A program made the position numbers and the translations under genes. DNA of 64,000 nt from G963662985 sp963662985 (GTDB lineage: Bacteria; Chloroflexota; Anaerolineae; Anaerolineales; UBA11579), in contig OY760067.1 in assembly GCA_963662985.1 (NCBI GenBank), positions 310,001 through 374,000 of the forward strand, read 5' to 3'. The notes below the pieces were generated by a model. The model searched no databases. It was not told the origin of the DNA and was given only the letters and a program-made list of their open reading frames with translations. How positions within the stretch are numbered: the stretch's first letter is position 1; every line of letters begins with the position of its first letter. This document shows positions 17,244-25,595 of the stretch, piece by piece.

Positions 17244-17863
17244 TTTTCATCCTCTTTCAAGTTATTTTCTATCCCCCCTCTGATTGTCTCTTGAATCATT
17301 GTTGTAGATTCTTGCCAGTTAATCGCAGAATGATCTAACATTGCTTGCACCATCAACCCATCAAATATTGCTATTAAAATACTAGCTAGTATATCTGGGT
17401 CTGTGTTTTTAAACTTTCCTGTATCAATTCCTGATTTAATGGCATTTTTAAATAATTCACGAAGAAAAGTGTAATTTTTTGAAATTGTTTGGCGAATATC
17501 TTTATCAAAATGACTTTGCGTCCAAGCTTCTAAAATCAAAGCGGTATATGCAGGATATTTTTCTGAAGTAACAAAGGTAGCCATGCCCTGCATAGCTATT
17601 TTTAATGAATCACTTCCATCAAGTTCTTTCAGGGAAAGACTTTTAAGTAATCCAGTATCTGAAATCATATTTTGCAACAATTCAAGATAAAGTGATTTTT
17701 TACTATCGAAATATGTATAAATACTTCCTTTACTTAATTTTGCTTCTTGGGCAATTTGATCAATACTTGTTTGAAAATAGCCATTGTTTGCAAAACAAAT
17801 AAGGGCAGCATTGAGGATATGTTCTTTTCGTGACGATTGGACTTCTTGTGTAAGTTTGGGCAT
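17240..17863 (-). CDS. TetR/AcrR-family transcriptional regulator
   Basis: A 207-residue regulator with an N-terminal TetR HTH (residues ~14-60), including GYFQTSIDQIAQEAKLSKG and IYTYFDSKKSLYLELL. A ligand-binding helical domain follows. It is first in the two-gene unit with the ferredoxin-nitroreductase. An imperfect inverted repeat at 17886-17903, 23 bp upstream of its start, is a probable autoregulatory operator. The inducer is unknown; nitroaromatics or quinones would fit the neighbour. Confidence 0.9.
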   Translation of the reverse strand: MPKLTQEVQSSRKEHILNAALICFANNGYFQTSIDQIAQEAKLSKGSIYTYFDSKKSLYLELLQNMISDTGLLKSLSLKELDGSDSLKIAMQGMATFVTSEKYPAYTALILEAWTQSHFDKDIRQTISKNYTFLRELFKNAIKSGIDTGKFKNTDPDILASILIAIFDGLMVQAMLDHSAINWQESTTMIQETIRGGIENNLKEDEK

Positions 17864-17885
17864 TATTTTATCCTTTATTTAATAA

Positions 17886-17903
17886 AAACTAACCAGTCAG
17901 TTT
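17886..17903. promoter_or_regulatory. Probable TetR operator
   Basis: AAACTAACCAGTCAGTTT is an 18-bp inverted repeat with 14 of 18 positions symmetric, of the ACTNAC-N-GTNAGT style bound by many TetR regulators. It lies just upstream of the TetR start. Confidence 0.5.
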
Positions 17904-18039
17904 CTTATATATTTTGGCAGATTAATAATTGAAAGTCAATCTTAAGTATCAAACCTTAACAATTCGTTATTGAAGAACAAAAAATTTTATTTTTCTTTCC
18001 AATGCTATAATTGATTAAAAATTATTGGTTAGGATTCAA

Positions 18040-18633
18040 ATGAGAAAAATTATTGTTTTTGAACATATTTCTTTAGATGGTGTGATTCAAGCACCAGGTG
18101 GAAAAGATGAGGACACGAGTGGAGGATTTTCACTGGGTGGCTGGACTAAAGGGTTCTCTGATGAAATATCTGGACAAGCAGTTCAAGATAAATTACATAC
18201 TTCATTTGATCTTTTGATTGGTCGGAAGACCTATGATATATGGGCTCCTTATTGGCCTTCCCATGATGAAATTTGGCCGGAGGTAAATCGAGCGACTAAA
18301 TATGTAGTATCCTCTACCCTTTCAAAGGCTGATTGGCAACCAAGTCTGATTATTAATTCATTTATGATTGAAAAAATTAAACAAATAAAAGATGAAAATA
18401 AACCTGATTTGTTTGTGTGGGGCAGTAGCGAATTGGTGCATAGTCTTTTAGTCAATGATTTAGTGGATGGATTATGGTTGATGGTCTATCCTGTTATTTT
18501 AGGGCATGGCAAACGATTATTTAAAGGCGGAGAATTTCCTAGTGTTTTTTCTTTGGAAGATAGTTTAACCAATTCAAAAGGCGTTATGATCAATACGTAT
18601 GAACGAGATAAAACGTTTTTGTTTGATTATTAA
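18040..18633 (+). CDS. Dihydrofolate reductase-like (RibD C-terminal domain) protein
   Basis: A 197-residue protein of the RibD_C/DHFR-fold family. It has the N-terminal MRKIIVFEHISLDGVIQAPG, the central LLIGRKTYDIWAPYWP (about 54-69) and the NADPH-binding VWGSSELVHSLL (about 127). Stand-alone members are often annotated as dihydrofolate reductase family without proven activity. I use the ATG at 18040, preceded by AGGA at 6 bp spacing, not the TTG 15 bases upstream. It is followed after 36 bp by a DUF2132 gene, perhaps in one transcript. Confidence 0.82.
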   Translation: MRKIIVFEHISLDGVIQAPGGKDEDTSGGFSLGGWTKGFSDEISGQAVQDKLHTSFDLLIGRKTYDIWAPYWPSHDEIWPEVNRATKYVVSSTLSKADWQPSLIINSFMIEKIKQIKDENKPDLFVWGSSELVHSLLVNDLVDGLWLMVYPVILGHGKRLFKGGEFPSVFSLEDSLTNSKGVMINTYERDKTFLFDY

Positions 18634-18669
18634 TATTCTTTATAACAAATTTAGGAATGAAAGATAAGT

Positions 18670-18891
18670 ATGAATCAAGAACATCCAAATGATCCTTTGC
18701 ATGGGATTACTTTAAAAACGATATTGACTGAATTGGTTGATTTTTATGGCTGGGATGAATTAGCTAAGAGAATCAAGATTCGATGTTTTATGTTTGATCC
18801 GTCGATAAATTCTAGTTTGAAATTTTTGCGAAAAACTCCTTGGGCTCGAAAAAGCGTTGAAGAACTTTATATAGAAATGGTTCAAAAATAA
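18670..18891 (+). CDS. VF530/DUF2132 family small protein
   Basis: This 73-residue protein is recognisable by NDPLHGITLKTIL, YGWDELAKRI, IRCFMFDPSINSSLKFLRKT and PWARKSVEELY, which span almost the whole of the DUF2132 (VF530-like) family. Its biochemical role is unknown; the family is suspected to bind DNA because of its compact helical fold. Length is typical. Confidence 0.85.
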   Translation: MNQEHPNDPLHGITLKTILTELVDFYGWDELAKRIKIRCFMFDPSINSSLKFLRKTPWARKSVEELYIEMVQK

Positions 18892-19002
18892 TTCATTTCA
18901 GCACCTCCCCTGTTGTAAGAAAATTTTACAAATTAAGTCTAATTTACATGTATTTACAATCTCTTCTCTAATTTGTATTTAACACACAAAAGGAAGTTCT
19001 AG

Positions 19003-19662
19003 ATGAGTACACAAAACCCTAAAGTTGAAGCTTTTTTTGATGATGATGCTATTTGGCATGACGAGTTTTTAGTATTGAGAGATGTTTTGCGAGAAACAGA
19101 ATTGACGGAAGAGTTTAAATGGCGCGCCCCTTGTTATACGGTTGATGGCAAAAATATTGCTATTTTAGGACGTTTTAAGGCTGGTGCGGCGTTGAGCTTT
19201 TTCAAAGGGGTGTTGTTGAAGGATGAATTAAAGGTATTGATTAGCCCAGGTGAAAATTCTAATGAAGGACGATTGTTGCGATTTAATTCTGTTGATGAGG
19301 TGTTTGAAGCAAAAGATCTGATTAAGGCATATGTCGCAGAGGCAATTAAATTAGAAAAAGCTGGCGTGAAGTTGCCAGAAAAAGAAGCATATGAAGTAGT
19401 CTATTCTGAAGAGATGCTGGCTAAGTTTGATGAAACTGATGGGTTGCAAGATGCTTTTGAGAATTTGACACCGGGACGACAAAAAGGGTATATGCTTTAT
19501 TTTGAAGGTACAAGAAATTCTGCTACAAAAACTTCACGGATTGAACGCTATATTCCTCGGATTCTAAATGGTAAGGGGATACGAGATTGTGTGTGTGGAC
19601 ATTCTGGGAAATATCCGACTTGTGATGGTACACATAAGGATTATCCAGAAGACTATTATTAG
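19003..19662 (+). CDS. YdeI/DUF1801-type protein with C-terminal CDGSH iron-sulfur domain
   Basis: Residues ~1-190 follow the YdeI family: FDDDAIWHDEFLVLRDVL, then FKWRAPCYTVDGKNIAIL, a SFFKGVLL segment, LTPGRQKGYMLYF and SRIERYIPRILNGKG. The last ~28 residues add CVCGHSGKYPTCDGTH, which fits the CDGSH pattern C-x-C-x2-S-x3-P-x-C-D-G-x-H that binds a [2Fe-2S] cluster. The family function is unknown. The fusion suggests a redox or cluster-sensing role. The gene is alone, with an AAGGAAG ribosome binding site and a strong terminator. Confidence 0.8.
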   Translation: MSTQNPKVEAFFDDDAIWHDEFLVLRDVLRETELTEEFKWRAPCYTVDGKNIAILGRFKAGAALSFFKGVLLKDELKVLISPGENSNEGRLLRFNSVDEVFEAKDLIKAYVAEAIKLEKAGVKLPEKEAYEVVYSEEMLAKFDETDGLQDAFENLTPGRQKGYMLYFEGTRNSATKTSRIERYIPRILNGKGIRDCVCGHSGKYPTCDGTHKDYPEDYY

Positions 19663-19690
19663 TTATTTGGAAACTTCTTTTTAATAAAGT

Positions 19691-19721
19691 AAAGACCAAT
19701 TGAATCAATTGGTCTTTTTAT
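19691..19721 (+). terminator. Terminator after the YdeI-CDGSH gene
   Basis: A 12-bp perfect stem AAAGACCAATTG/CAATTGGTCTTT with an AAT loop is followed by a T run. Confidence 0.88.
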
Positions 19722-19775
19722 TTAGAAAGCTTTTTTTGCTTAAGTGATTCTATGTTAATAAAAGTGAGGTAATTT

Positions 19776-20318
19776 ATGGATACAAAAATATATAATTCTA
19801 AATTTGAGCGTTTGAGAAGCCCGGAAAGATTGGCTAAGATGGAAGTGCCACGGGTGGTGGAATTGAGCTTGGCAGGGCTGGATGTGAAGCGTGTGTTGGA
19901 TGTGGGTACAGGTAGTGGGGTGTTTGCGGAAGAATTTTTGAAGTTTGTGCCAGAAGTGAGTGGGGTTGATTTGAATCCTGAAGCTTTGGATTTGGCAAAA
20001 AAAATAGTGCCCCAAGCAAGTTATAAACAAGGGAAAATGGAAGCTTTGCCGTTTGAGGATGATGCTTTTGATTTGGTTTTTATGGGCTTGGTGCTGCATG
20101 AAACGCCAGAACGAGAAAAAGCGTTGGCAGAAGCAAAACGATGTGCAAAAAAGCGAGTGGTGGCGTTTGAGTGGCCAAGCTTTGAAAAAGACAGCAGTGT
20201 GGATACGGGGAGACGAGTTTCCGAAGAAGAGATGCAAAAATATAGTGATGAATTAGGATTCGACTCATGTTCGAAAATTGATTTGCAGTATATGATGCTG
20301 TATATTTTGGAACTTTAG
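19776..20318 (+). CDS. Class I SAM-dependent methyltransferase
   Basis: A 180-residue small Rossmann methyltransferase. Motif I is VLDVGTGSGVFAEEF (about residues 39-53), the acidic end of strand 2 is VSGVDLNPEAL (~66), and motifs III-IV are MEALPFEDDAFDLVFMG. It resembles the UbiE/Methyltransf_11 group. The substrate is not predictable, and no neighbour gives a clue. The coding sequence is rich in G on this strand relative to its neighbours. Confidence 0.8.
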   Translation: MDTKIYNSKFERLRSPERLAKMEVPRVVELSLAGLDVKRVLDVGTGSGVFAEEFLKFVPEVSGVDLNPEALDLAKKIVPQASYKQGKMEALPFEDDAFDLVFMGLVLHETPEREKALAEAKRCAKKRVVAFEWPSFEKDSSVDTGRRVSEEEMQKYSDELGFDSCSKIDLQYMMLYILEL

Positions 20319-20439
20319 GACTTTTTTTGAAGAATTTTGGTTAATTTGAAGTTTGCTTACTTCTCAAAATGAGTGTTATTTCATATAATGATGTTATCTA
20401 TTAATCATAATTTTAATTTGTTGTATAAATGGAGGAAAA

Positions 20440-20766
20440 ATGTCAAATTGGATGTTTCTTGTGCTTGGGATTTTAATTGGTTGGTTGATCGAATGGATCA
20501 TTGATTGGATCTACTGGCGCAAAAAAGGTGGAAAAGATACTGGCAAGGCGATGAAAGATGTTTTGCAAGCAGTGGATGGTATTGGTCCGGTGATCTCACA
20601 AAAACTTTATGATGCAGGAATTAATACATTTGAAGATTTGGGCGCTTTGAAACCTGATGACCTTGAAGGTATTGTTGGCGAATCTATTAAAAATTTGGCT
20701 GATGAAGCTGAATTAATTGCTGAAGCTAAGAAGTTTGCTAAGATCAAAAAAGAAGTTAATAAGTAG
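20440..20766 (+). CDS. Membrane-anchored helix-hairpin-helix protein
   Basis: The 108-residue product has one N-terminal membrane segment (WMFLVLGILIGWLIEWIID) followed by a basic loop. A helix-hairpin-helix module follows: AVDGIGPVISQKLYDAGI and TFEDLGALKPDDLEGIVG. Such HhH units (DUF4332-like) bind nucleic acid or act as protein-protein modules. It ends 6 bp before the start of the Ig-repeat/LysM gene, so the two may be co-expressed. An AGGAGG-type site (GGAGGA) precedes the ATG. Confidence 0.7.
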   Translation: MSNWMFLVLGILIGWLIEWIIDWIYWRKKGGKDTGKAMKDVLQAVDGIGPVISQKLYDAGINTFEDLGALKPDDLEGIVGESIKNLADEAELIAEAKKFAKIKKEVNK

Positions 20767-20772
20767 TTGCAT

Positions 20773-22398
20773 ATGAAGAAAAAATTTATAGGATATGATA
20801 TTTTTAAATTAATCGTAGCAATATTACTTATTTTATTATTGCTATTTGTTTTCAAAAGCTGTTCAGTTGTAACACCAACCATCACCACTACTGATGATGG
20901 TTTGGTGGAAGGTGTGGCAAACATCGAAGGCACAGGCTCTAGAAATGGTTTGATGGGTTTGTTTTTAAACAATAAAAAAGACTCTACATTCGACAGCGAT
21001 AAAGAAGGTTTTTGGCAGACAGAAGCCAACCTTTTGCCAGGTGATAATGTTTTGCAAGCTGTGCAATTCAACAAAAAAGGTGATGTAATTGCAGAATCTG
21101 AAATGATTACCTTGCATGCTGATTATGCTACCGTTACTCCTAGCTTTGAAATTGCAGAAGATGGTCTTGTTGAAGGCATAAACACTTTAAGTGGTGTTGG
21201 CACTCCAATGGCTGCGATGGGCTTGATGGTTGACGGTGTTTTGGTATCTGAATTCACAAATGATTCAGACGGCAATTGGTCTACTGATGCTGATTTGAGT
21301 GTTGGTGAACATACTTTGCAAGTGGTTGAATTTGATGCCGATGGCAATGTTGTGGTTTCTTCTGATGAGAAGGATGTTACTGTCAAATATGCAACGGTGA
21401 CCCCAAGCATTAATATGCCCGAAGGTGGCTTTGTGGAAGGTATGAATACTGTCAGTGGCATTGGTACTCCAATGGCTGCGATGGGATTGCTTTTGAATGG
21501 TGAGTTGATCTCTGAATTCAATACCGATGCAGATGGCAATTGGTCTGTTGATGTTGATTTGCCCGCTGGTGCTGGTGAGTTGCAAGTGGTTGAATTTGAT
21601 GCCGATGGCAATATTGTGACAGAATCTGCAATTAGTCCTTTGGATGCAAATTATGCAACAGTGACTCCTAGCATTAATATGCCCGAAGGTGGCTTTGTTG
21701 AAGGTATGAATACTGTCAGTGGCGTTGGGACTCCGATGGCTGCGATGGGATTACTTTTGAATGGCGAGTTGATCTCCGAATTTTCTGCTGATGCTAATGG
21801 CAATTGGACTACTGATGTTGATTTGCCAGCAGGTGTTGGTGAATTGCAAGTGGTTGAATTTGATGCTGATGGCAATATTGTGGTTGAATCTGCTCTTACT
21901 TCTATGGATGCAGGATATGCTACTATAACCCCAACGATTACTTTGCCTACTGGTCAGCTTTCTGCTGGAACAAACAGCTTCTCTGGAACTGGCACGCCCA
22001 ATTCAAAAATGGGATTGATGTTGAATGGTGTTTTGGTTTCTGAATTTACAACCGATGAAAACGGTAATTGGAATACAAGTGTTAACCTTACCGAAGGCAA
22101 TTCCTCTATTCAAGTTGTCGAATTAGATGCAGATGGAAATGTGATTGCTGAATCTGAAGCTACAAGTTTAACAGTTGGTCCCGATGGCACCGTGATTGAT
22201 TCTGCAGCTGACACAAAGAATTGTGGGATTGGCAAAATCAATAATGGGCTTTATGTGGTGAACTATTGTCAGAACTTGACACGCATTGCAGAAGCTTTGA
22301 ATGTGGATCTGGATGCTTTGTTGGAAGCGAATCCTGAAATTACTGATCCTAACTTGATCTTCCCAGGACAACGATTGGTGATTCCAGAAAGTAAGTAG
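20773..22398 (+). CDS. Cell-surface protein with five Ig-like repeats and C-terminal LysM
   Basis: This 541-residue protein has one N-terminal membrane anchor (about 11-32). Five tandem ~86-residue repeats follow (approx. 36-121, 122-207, 208-293, 294-379, 380-460). Each has the order (T)VTP..., G-N-x-x-x-G-x-G(T/S), MGL, DGNW and LQVVEFDADGN. Repeats 3 and 4 are nearly identical in both protein and DNA (about 21400-21900), a recent duplication. The C-terminus carries one LysM module (VNYCQNLTRIAEALNVDLDA ... FPGQRLVIP), which binds peptidoglycan. Together this suggests a wall-attached stalk or adhesin. The start is taken at ATG 20773, not the TTG six bases upstream. Confidence 0.75.
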   Translation: MKKKFIGYDIFKLIVAILLILLLLFVFKSCSVVTPTITTTDDGLVEGVANIEGTGSRNGLMGLFLNNKKDSTFDSDKEGFWQTEANLLPGDNVLQAVQFNKKGDVIAESEMITLHADYATVTPSFEIAEDGLVEGINTLSGVGTPMAAMGLMVDGVLVSEFTNDSDGNWSTDADLSVGEHTLQVVEFDADGNVVVSSDEKDVTVKYATVTPSINMPEGGFVEGMNTVSGIGTPMAAMGLLLNGELISEFNTDADGNWSVDVDLPAGAGELQVVEFDADGNIVTESAISPLDANYATVTPSINMPEGGFVEGMNTVSGVGTPMAAMGLLLNGELISEFSADANGNWTTDVDLPAGVGELQVVEFDADGNIVVESALTSMDAGYATITPTITLPTGQLSAGTNSFSGTGTPNSKMGLMLNGVLVSEFTTDENGNWNTSVNLTEGNSSIQVVELDADGNVIAESEATSLTVGPDGTVIDSAADTKNCGIGKINNGLYVVNYCQNLTRIAEALNVDLDALLEANPEITDPNLIFPGQRLVIPESK

Positions 22399-22414
22399 TT
22401 AACTTTACTATGAG

Positions 22415-22446
22415 AAAAGGTCAACCAAAAATGGTTGACCTTTTTG
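22415..22446 (+). terminator. Terminator after the Ig-repeat/LysM gene
   Basis: A perfect 13-bp stem AAAAGGTCAACCA/TGGTTGACCTTTT with an AAAA loop and T tail. Confidence 0.9.
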
Positions 22447-22537
22447 TTTTTTAAACTATTTTAGATATAATATTTCGATAGAGGATTGATATTTCTCAAA
22501 TTTAAATTATTTATTTTGACTTAACCTGGAGGGAAAA

Positions 22538-23455
22538 ATGAAAAAGATGGTTTTATTGCTGAGTGTAGTGTGCATGGGTTTGTTTTGGTTTGGCAGTGAA
22601 GTTTTTGGAGGTGATGATTTGATTTTAGAAAAAATAAGGTATAAACGCGAAGAACGAAGTTATTGGGTGTATTTGCCTGAGGGTTATGATGGTGAAGAAG
22701 AGTTGCCGATGGTGTTTGCTTTTCATGGATATACTGCTTTTGCTGAGGGAATGGTGGAGTATGTTGATTTTCGTAAAGCAGCAGATGCGCATGGTGTGAT
22801 TATGGTTTTTCCACAAGGAGCATTGTTAGATAATTTGACGCATTGGAATGTGGGGGGATGGACCAATCATAGCAAAAAAGATGATGTCGGATTTGTGAGT
22901 AAGATAATTGATGCGATGGCTAAAAAATATGCAGTGGATTTGAGTAGAGTGTATGCGACTGGACACTCCAATGGCGGATATATGAGCATTAAGTTGGCAT
23001 GTGAGTTGGACAAACGAATTGCAGCAGTGGCATCTGTTTCGGGCTCGATGACACCAGAAATGTTTGCAGATTGTGCGCCCAAGAGACCAGTGCCAGTTAT
23101 GGAAATTCATGGATTTAACGATCCGGTGGTGCCTTATGACGGGACTACATGGAGCCTACCTGTGGAAGAGATGATTGATTTTTGGCGTGAAACAAATATG
23201 TGTGTGGGACAAGGGGTGATAGAAACTCTACCGATGAGTGAGAAGACGAATTTTGATTCACGTGTGGTGCATTATGCCTATGCAAATGCTGATGGTGTGC
23301 CGATGGTTGAGTTGTATAAAGTGATTGGGGGAGAGCATGAGTGGTTGAATACGCTGAATGAAGAGGGGAAGATGAATGTTGATATTGATTCTGTTGAGAC
23401 TATCTTTACCTTTTTTGAGAGATATGATTTGAATGGGGTGCGAGAGATTAAGTAG
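22538..23455 (+). CDS. Secreted polyhydroxybutyrate depolymerase/feruloyl esterase-like hydrolase
   Basis: A 305-residue alpha/beta hydrolase with a signal peptide (residues 1-~24). The core has YWVYLPEGYDGEEELPMVFA, HGY (oxyanion region), the nucleophile elbow GHSNGGYMS (Ser at about 144), an FNDPVVPYDGT acid region (~194-204) and the histidine in GGEHEW (~269). This is the LpqC/esterase PHB family, which cleaves polyester or feruloyl ester bonds outside the cell. Length fits a catalytic domain without a substrate-binding module. A TATAAT at 22466-22471 with TTGTTT 16 bp upstream may be its promoter. Confidence 0.85.
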   Translation: MKKMVLLLSVVCMGLFWFGSEVFGGDDLILEKIRYKREERSYWVYLPEGYDGEEELPMVFAFHGYTAFAEGMVEYVDFRKAADAHGVIMVFPQGALLDNLTHWNVGGWTNHSKKDDVGFVSKIIDAMAKKYAVDLSRVYATGHSNGGYMSIKLACELDKRIAAVASVSGSMTPEMFADCAPKRPVPVMEIHGFNDPVVPYDGTTWSLPVEEMIDFWRETNMCVGQGVIETLPMSEKTNFDSRVVHYAYANADGVPMVELYKVIGGEHEWLNTLNEEGKMNVDIDSVETIFTFFERYDLNGVREIK

Positions 23456-23462
23456 GTTTTGG

Positions 23463-23489
23463 AAAAGCACAAGAGATTGTGCTTTTTTT
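23463..23489. terminator. Bidirectional terminator between esterase and DUF123 genes
   Basis: Stem AAAAGCACAA/TTGTGCTTTT with a GAGA loop; T-rich on both strands. It touches the stop of the minus-strand gene. Confidence 0.85.
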
Positions 23490-24072
23490 ATGACTGGGAG
23501 ACAATACGGGTGATGAGTTGCAGGAGCTGGGTGGTCGGAAATTGAGAAGAGAGTTGGAGGAAGTGTGTTTCATCAGCAGTGTCAGATGCTCCCAAACCGG
23601 GGATGGGTGTGAGGATATGGGGTTGAGCAACAAGCTGAGTGGCAAGAATGGATTCGTAAGGCTTGGTGTGTGGTATGAGGAAAATGTCTGTGAGATCCAC
23701 TTCGGAGCGATCTAAAAAATGATCGATGTGCCAATGGAGTTTTTTGTTTTGTTTGAGAAGGATCTTTTTTTCAGGAATTAAAATTGATTGAGCGTATTGG
23801 ACAAGATATGTTCTGGCAGAATGGGGATGATTTGGATTTGTGCGAGATGCATGGCGAGCTGTGCGCTGCAACAAAGCAGGGCGATTGGCTTGGGTAAGCG
23901 CTGAACCAATATAGAGATATTGTGCAGGGACCAGAGAATATTGTTGTGTATTTTGAAATCTGCCAAATGATAAGGTGATAGGTTGGGTGAGAGTCATTTG
24001 CAGGATGTAGGTGCCCCCATTTTGATAAGGTGTGATGGGATGAATGTGTGCTAACGGATTGTTTGAAATCAT
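23488..24072 (-). CDS. DUF123 (GIY-YIG-like) family protein
   Basis: A 194-residue protein matching the DUF123 pattern: GGTYILQMTLTQPITLSFGRF, then YLYIGSALTQ, a basic RHASR stretch, KKLHWHIDHFLD, and the C-terminal PGLGASDT. DUF123 is distantly related to GIY-YIG nucleases and is sometimes fused to endonuclease III, hinting at DNA processing, but no activity is established. It is convergent with the esterase gene and divergent from the LCP operon. Confidence 0.75.
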   Translation of the reverse strand: MISNNPLAHIHPITPYQNGGTYILQMTLTQPITLSFGRFQNTQQYSLVPAQYLYIGSALTQANRPALLQRTARHASRTNPNHPHSARTYLVQYAQSILIPEKKILLKQNKKLHWHIDHFLDRSEVDLTDIFLIPHTKPYESILATQLVAQPHILTPIPGLGASDTADETHFLQLSSQFPTTQLLQLITRIVSQS

Positions 24073-24200
24073 GGCATAATTATACTTGGTAATGGTTGTT
24101 TGCTAAATAATTGGTTCGTTTAGGTAAAAAAATGATTAAAAGCGATATTAATAAGGACTGTAAAGATTATTATATGTAAAATAGGGTATGAGGAAAGACT

Positions 24201-25595
24201 ATGAAAGAAAATCTTGAAAAAACCCAAGCTAACCCCCGAAAAATGAGCATGGAAGATACTCAGCCTTCTGTGCGAGTGAAATCTAAATTAAATGATGCGA
24301 ATATTGGTGCTAAGAAAAAAGTGAAACATCCATTTTTGATGTTGTTTGGCATTTCTTTGGCTGCAATGATTAGCGTTTTTATACTTAGTGGTATGTTGGG
24401 AAAATCTCAAGGTAAACAAACTTATTCTTTTCAGGCAACTGGGACAAATTTTGCATATTTGGAAAAACAATTAAGTTTGGCAATGGGGGATATTGAAGAT
24501 AAAAATTATTCAATTGCTTTGCAACGATTAAATTATATCTATGAAAATGATCCGATTCAATTTGCAGCCGCTGGAGATTTGATTAATCAAGTGAATACTA
24601 TTTTAAATTTAGGCAAAACACCCCTGCCGGCTACTGCTACTCCTACCCAAACTGTCACCCCAACTTTAGACTTAAGACCAGCTGAAGATCAGTTTGAGAA
24701 TGCACAACAAGCATTGACCTCTCAAAATTGGGAACAGGTGCTAGCAATTTGTTTGAACTTGCGAAAAAGTAATCCAACTTATCGTGTGACTGAAGTAGAT
24801 CAGATGGTGTATGTAGCACTTCGCTTTTTGGGTATTGATAAAATTGTAAATGAGGGAAAATTTGAAAGCGGAATCTATGATTTTTCGCTGGCAGAACAAT
24901 ATGGGGTGCTTGATTTTTATGCAATTAATTTGCAGACATGGGCAAATTATTATTTGATTGGGAATAGTTTTTGGCTGGCTTATCCTGATATTGCTGCTGG
25001 TTATTATGGTCAAGTTTCAGCGGCTATGCCTCATTTGACCGATGAAACAGGCTACACCGCTTTCTATCGCTATTGGATGTCGTTGATCCATATTGCTCAA
25101 CAACATGTGGATGATGAAGAATGGTGCGAAGGGGCTTCTGCTTATCAGACTGCACTTAATGCAGCTGGAAGCGCTGAATTCGCACCTACCGCGACTTATG
25201 TTTGGGAGCAGTGTGTGGCTTTGACACCAACAATGACTCCCACCCCTACTATGACAATCACGCCATCTTTGACACCAACTATTGACCTGACCAGTATTTA
25301 TACTCCTTCTTTAACACCAACTTTGGCAACTCCCTCTGAAACTCCAACAGTAGGAGGCTTACCTTCGGATACTCCAGTATCTACACCTACATTTACAAGT
25401 ATTCCAAGTAATACTGATACACCAATTCCAGTTAATACAGATACACCTGTACCTGCGGACACCGACACTCCTATTCCAACCGCAGTGAATACTGTAGAAA
25501 CTCCCACTGAAGTCTCTTTTATTGAAGAGTTGAGGGAAAATCTTTCGTTTATTGAGTTCGTGATCAATAACCAAGTAAATGGGGAGATCTTATGA
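24201..25595 (+). CDS. Membrane protein with tetratricopeptide-like helices and Thr/Pro-rich tail
   Basis: The 464-residue product has a charged cytoplasmic N-terminus, one membrane segment (about 49-69) and helical TPR-like stretches (about 85-135 and 155-330). These are broken by a TPTQTVTPT linker near 140-155. The ~110-residue C-terminal tail is rich in Thr, Pro and Ser. Such tails are common in Anaerolineae envelope proteins. Its stop overlaps the start of the LCP gene (ATGA, 25592-25595), so the two are translationally coupled and probably work together in envelope polymer attachment. I know no named family for it. Confidence 0.6.
   Translation: MKENLEKTQANPRKMSMEDTQPSVRVKSKLNDANIGAKKKVKHPFLMLFGISLAAMISVFILSGMLGKSQGKQTYSFQATGTNFAYLEKQLSLAMGDIEDKNYSIALQRLNYIYENDPIQFAAAGDLINQVNTILNLGKTPLPATATPTQTVTPTLDLRPAEDQFENAQQALTSQNWEQVLAICLNLRKSNPTYRVTEVDQMVYVALRFLGIDKIVNEGKFESGIYDFSLAEQYGVLDFYAINLQTWANYYLIGNSFWLAYPDIAAGYYGQVSAAMPHLTDETGYTAFYRYWMSLIHIAQQHVDDEEWCEGASAYQTALNAAGSAEFAPTATYVWEQCVALTPTMTPTPTMTITPSLTPTIDLTSIYTPSLTPTLATPSETPTVGGLPSDTPVSTPTFTSIPSNTDTPIPVNTDTPVPADTDTPIPTAVNTVETPTEVSFIEELRENLSFIEFVINNQVNGEIL

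Noticed and set aside
21123..21875. Long minus-strand open frames opposite the Ig-repeat gene
   Set aside because: They mirror the repeated coding sequence of the plus-strand gene and have no start context or protein-like features.
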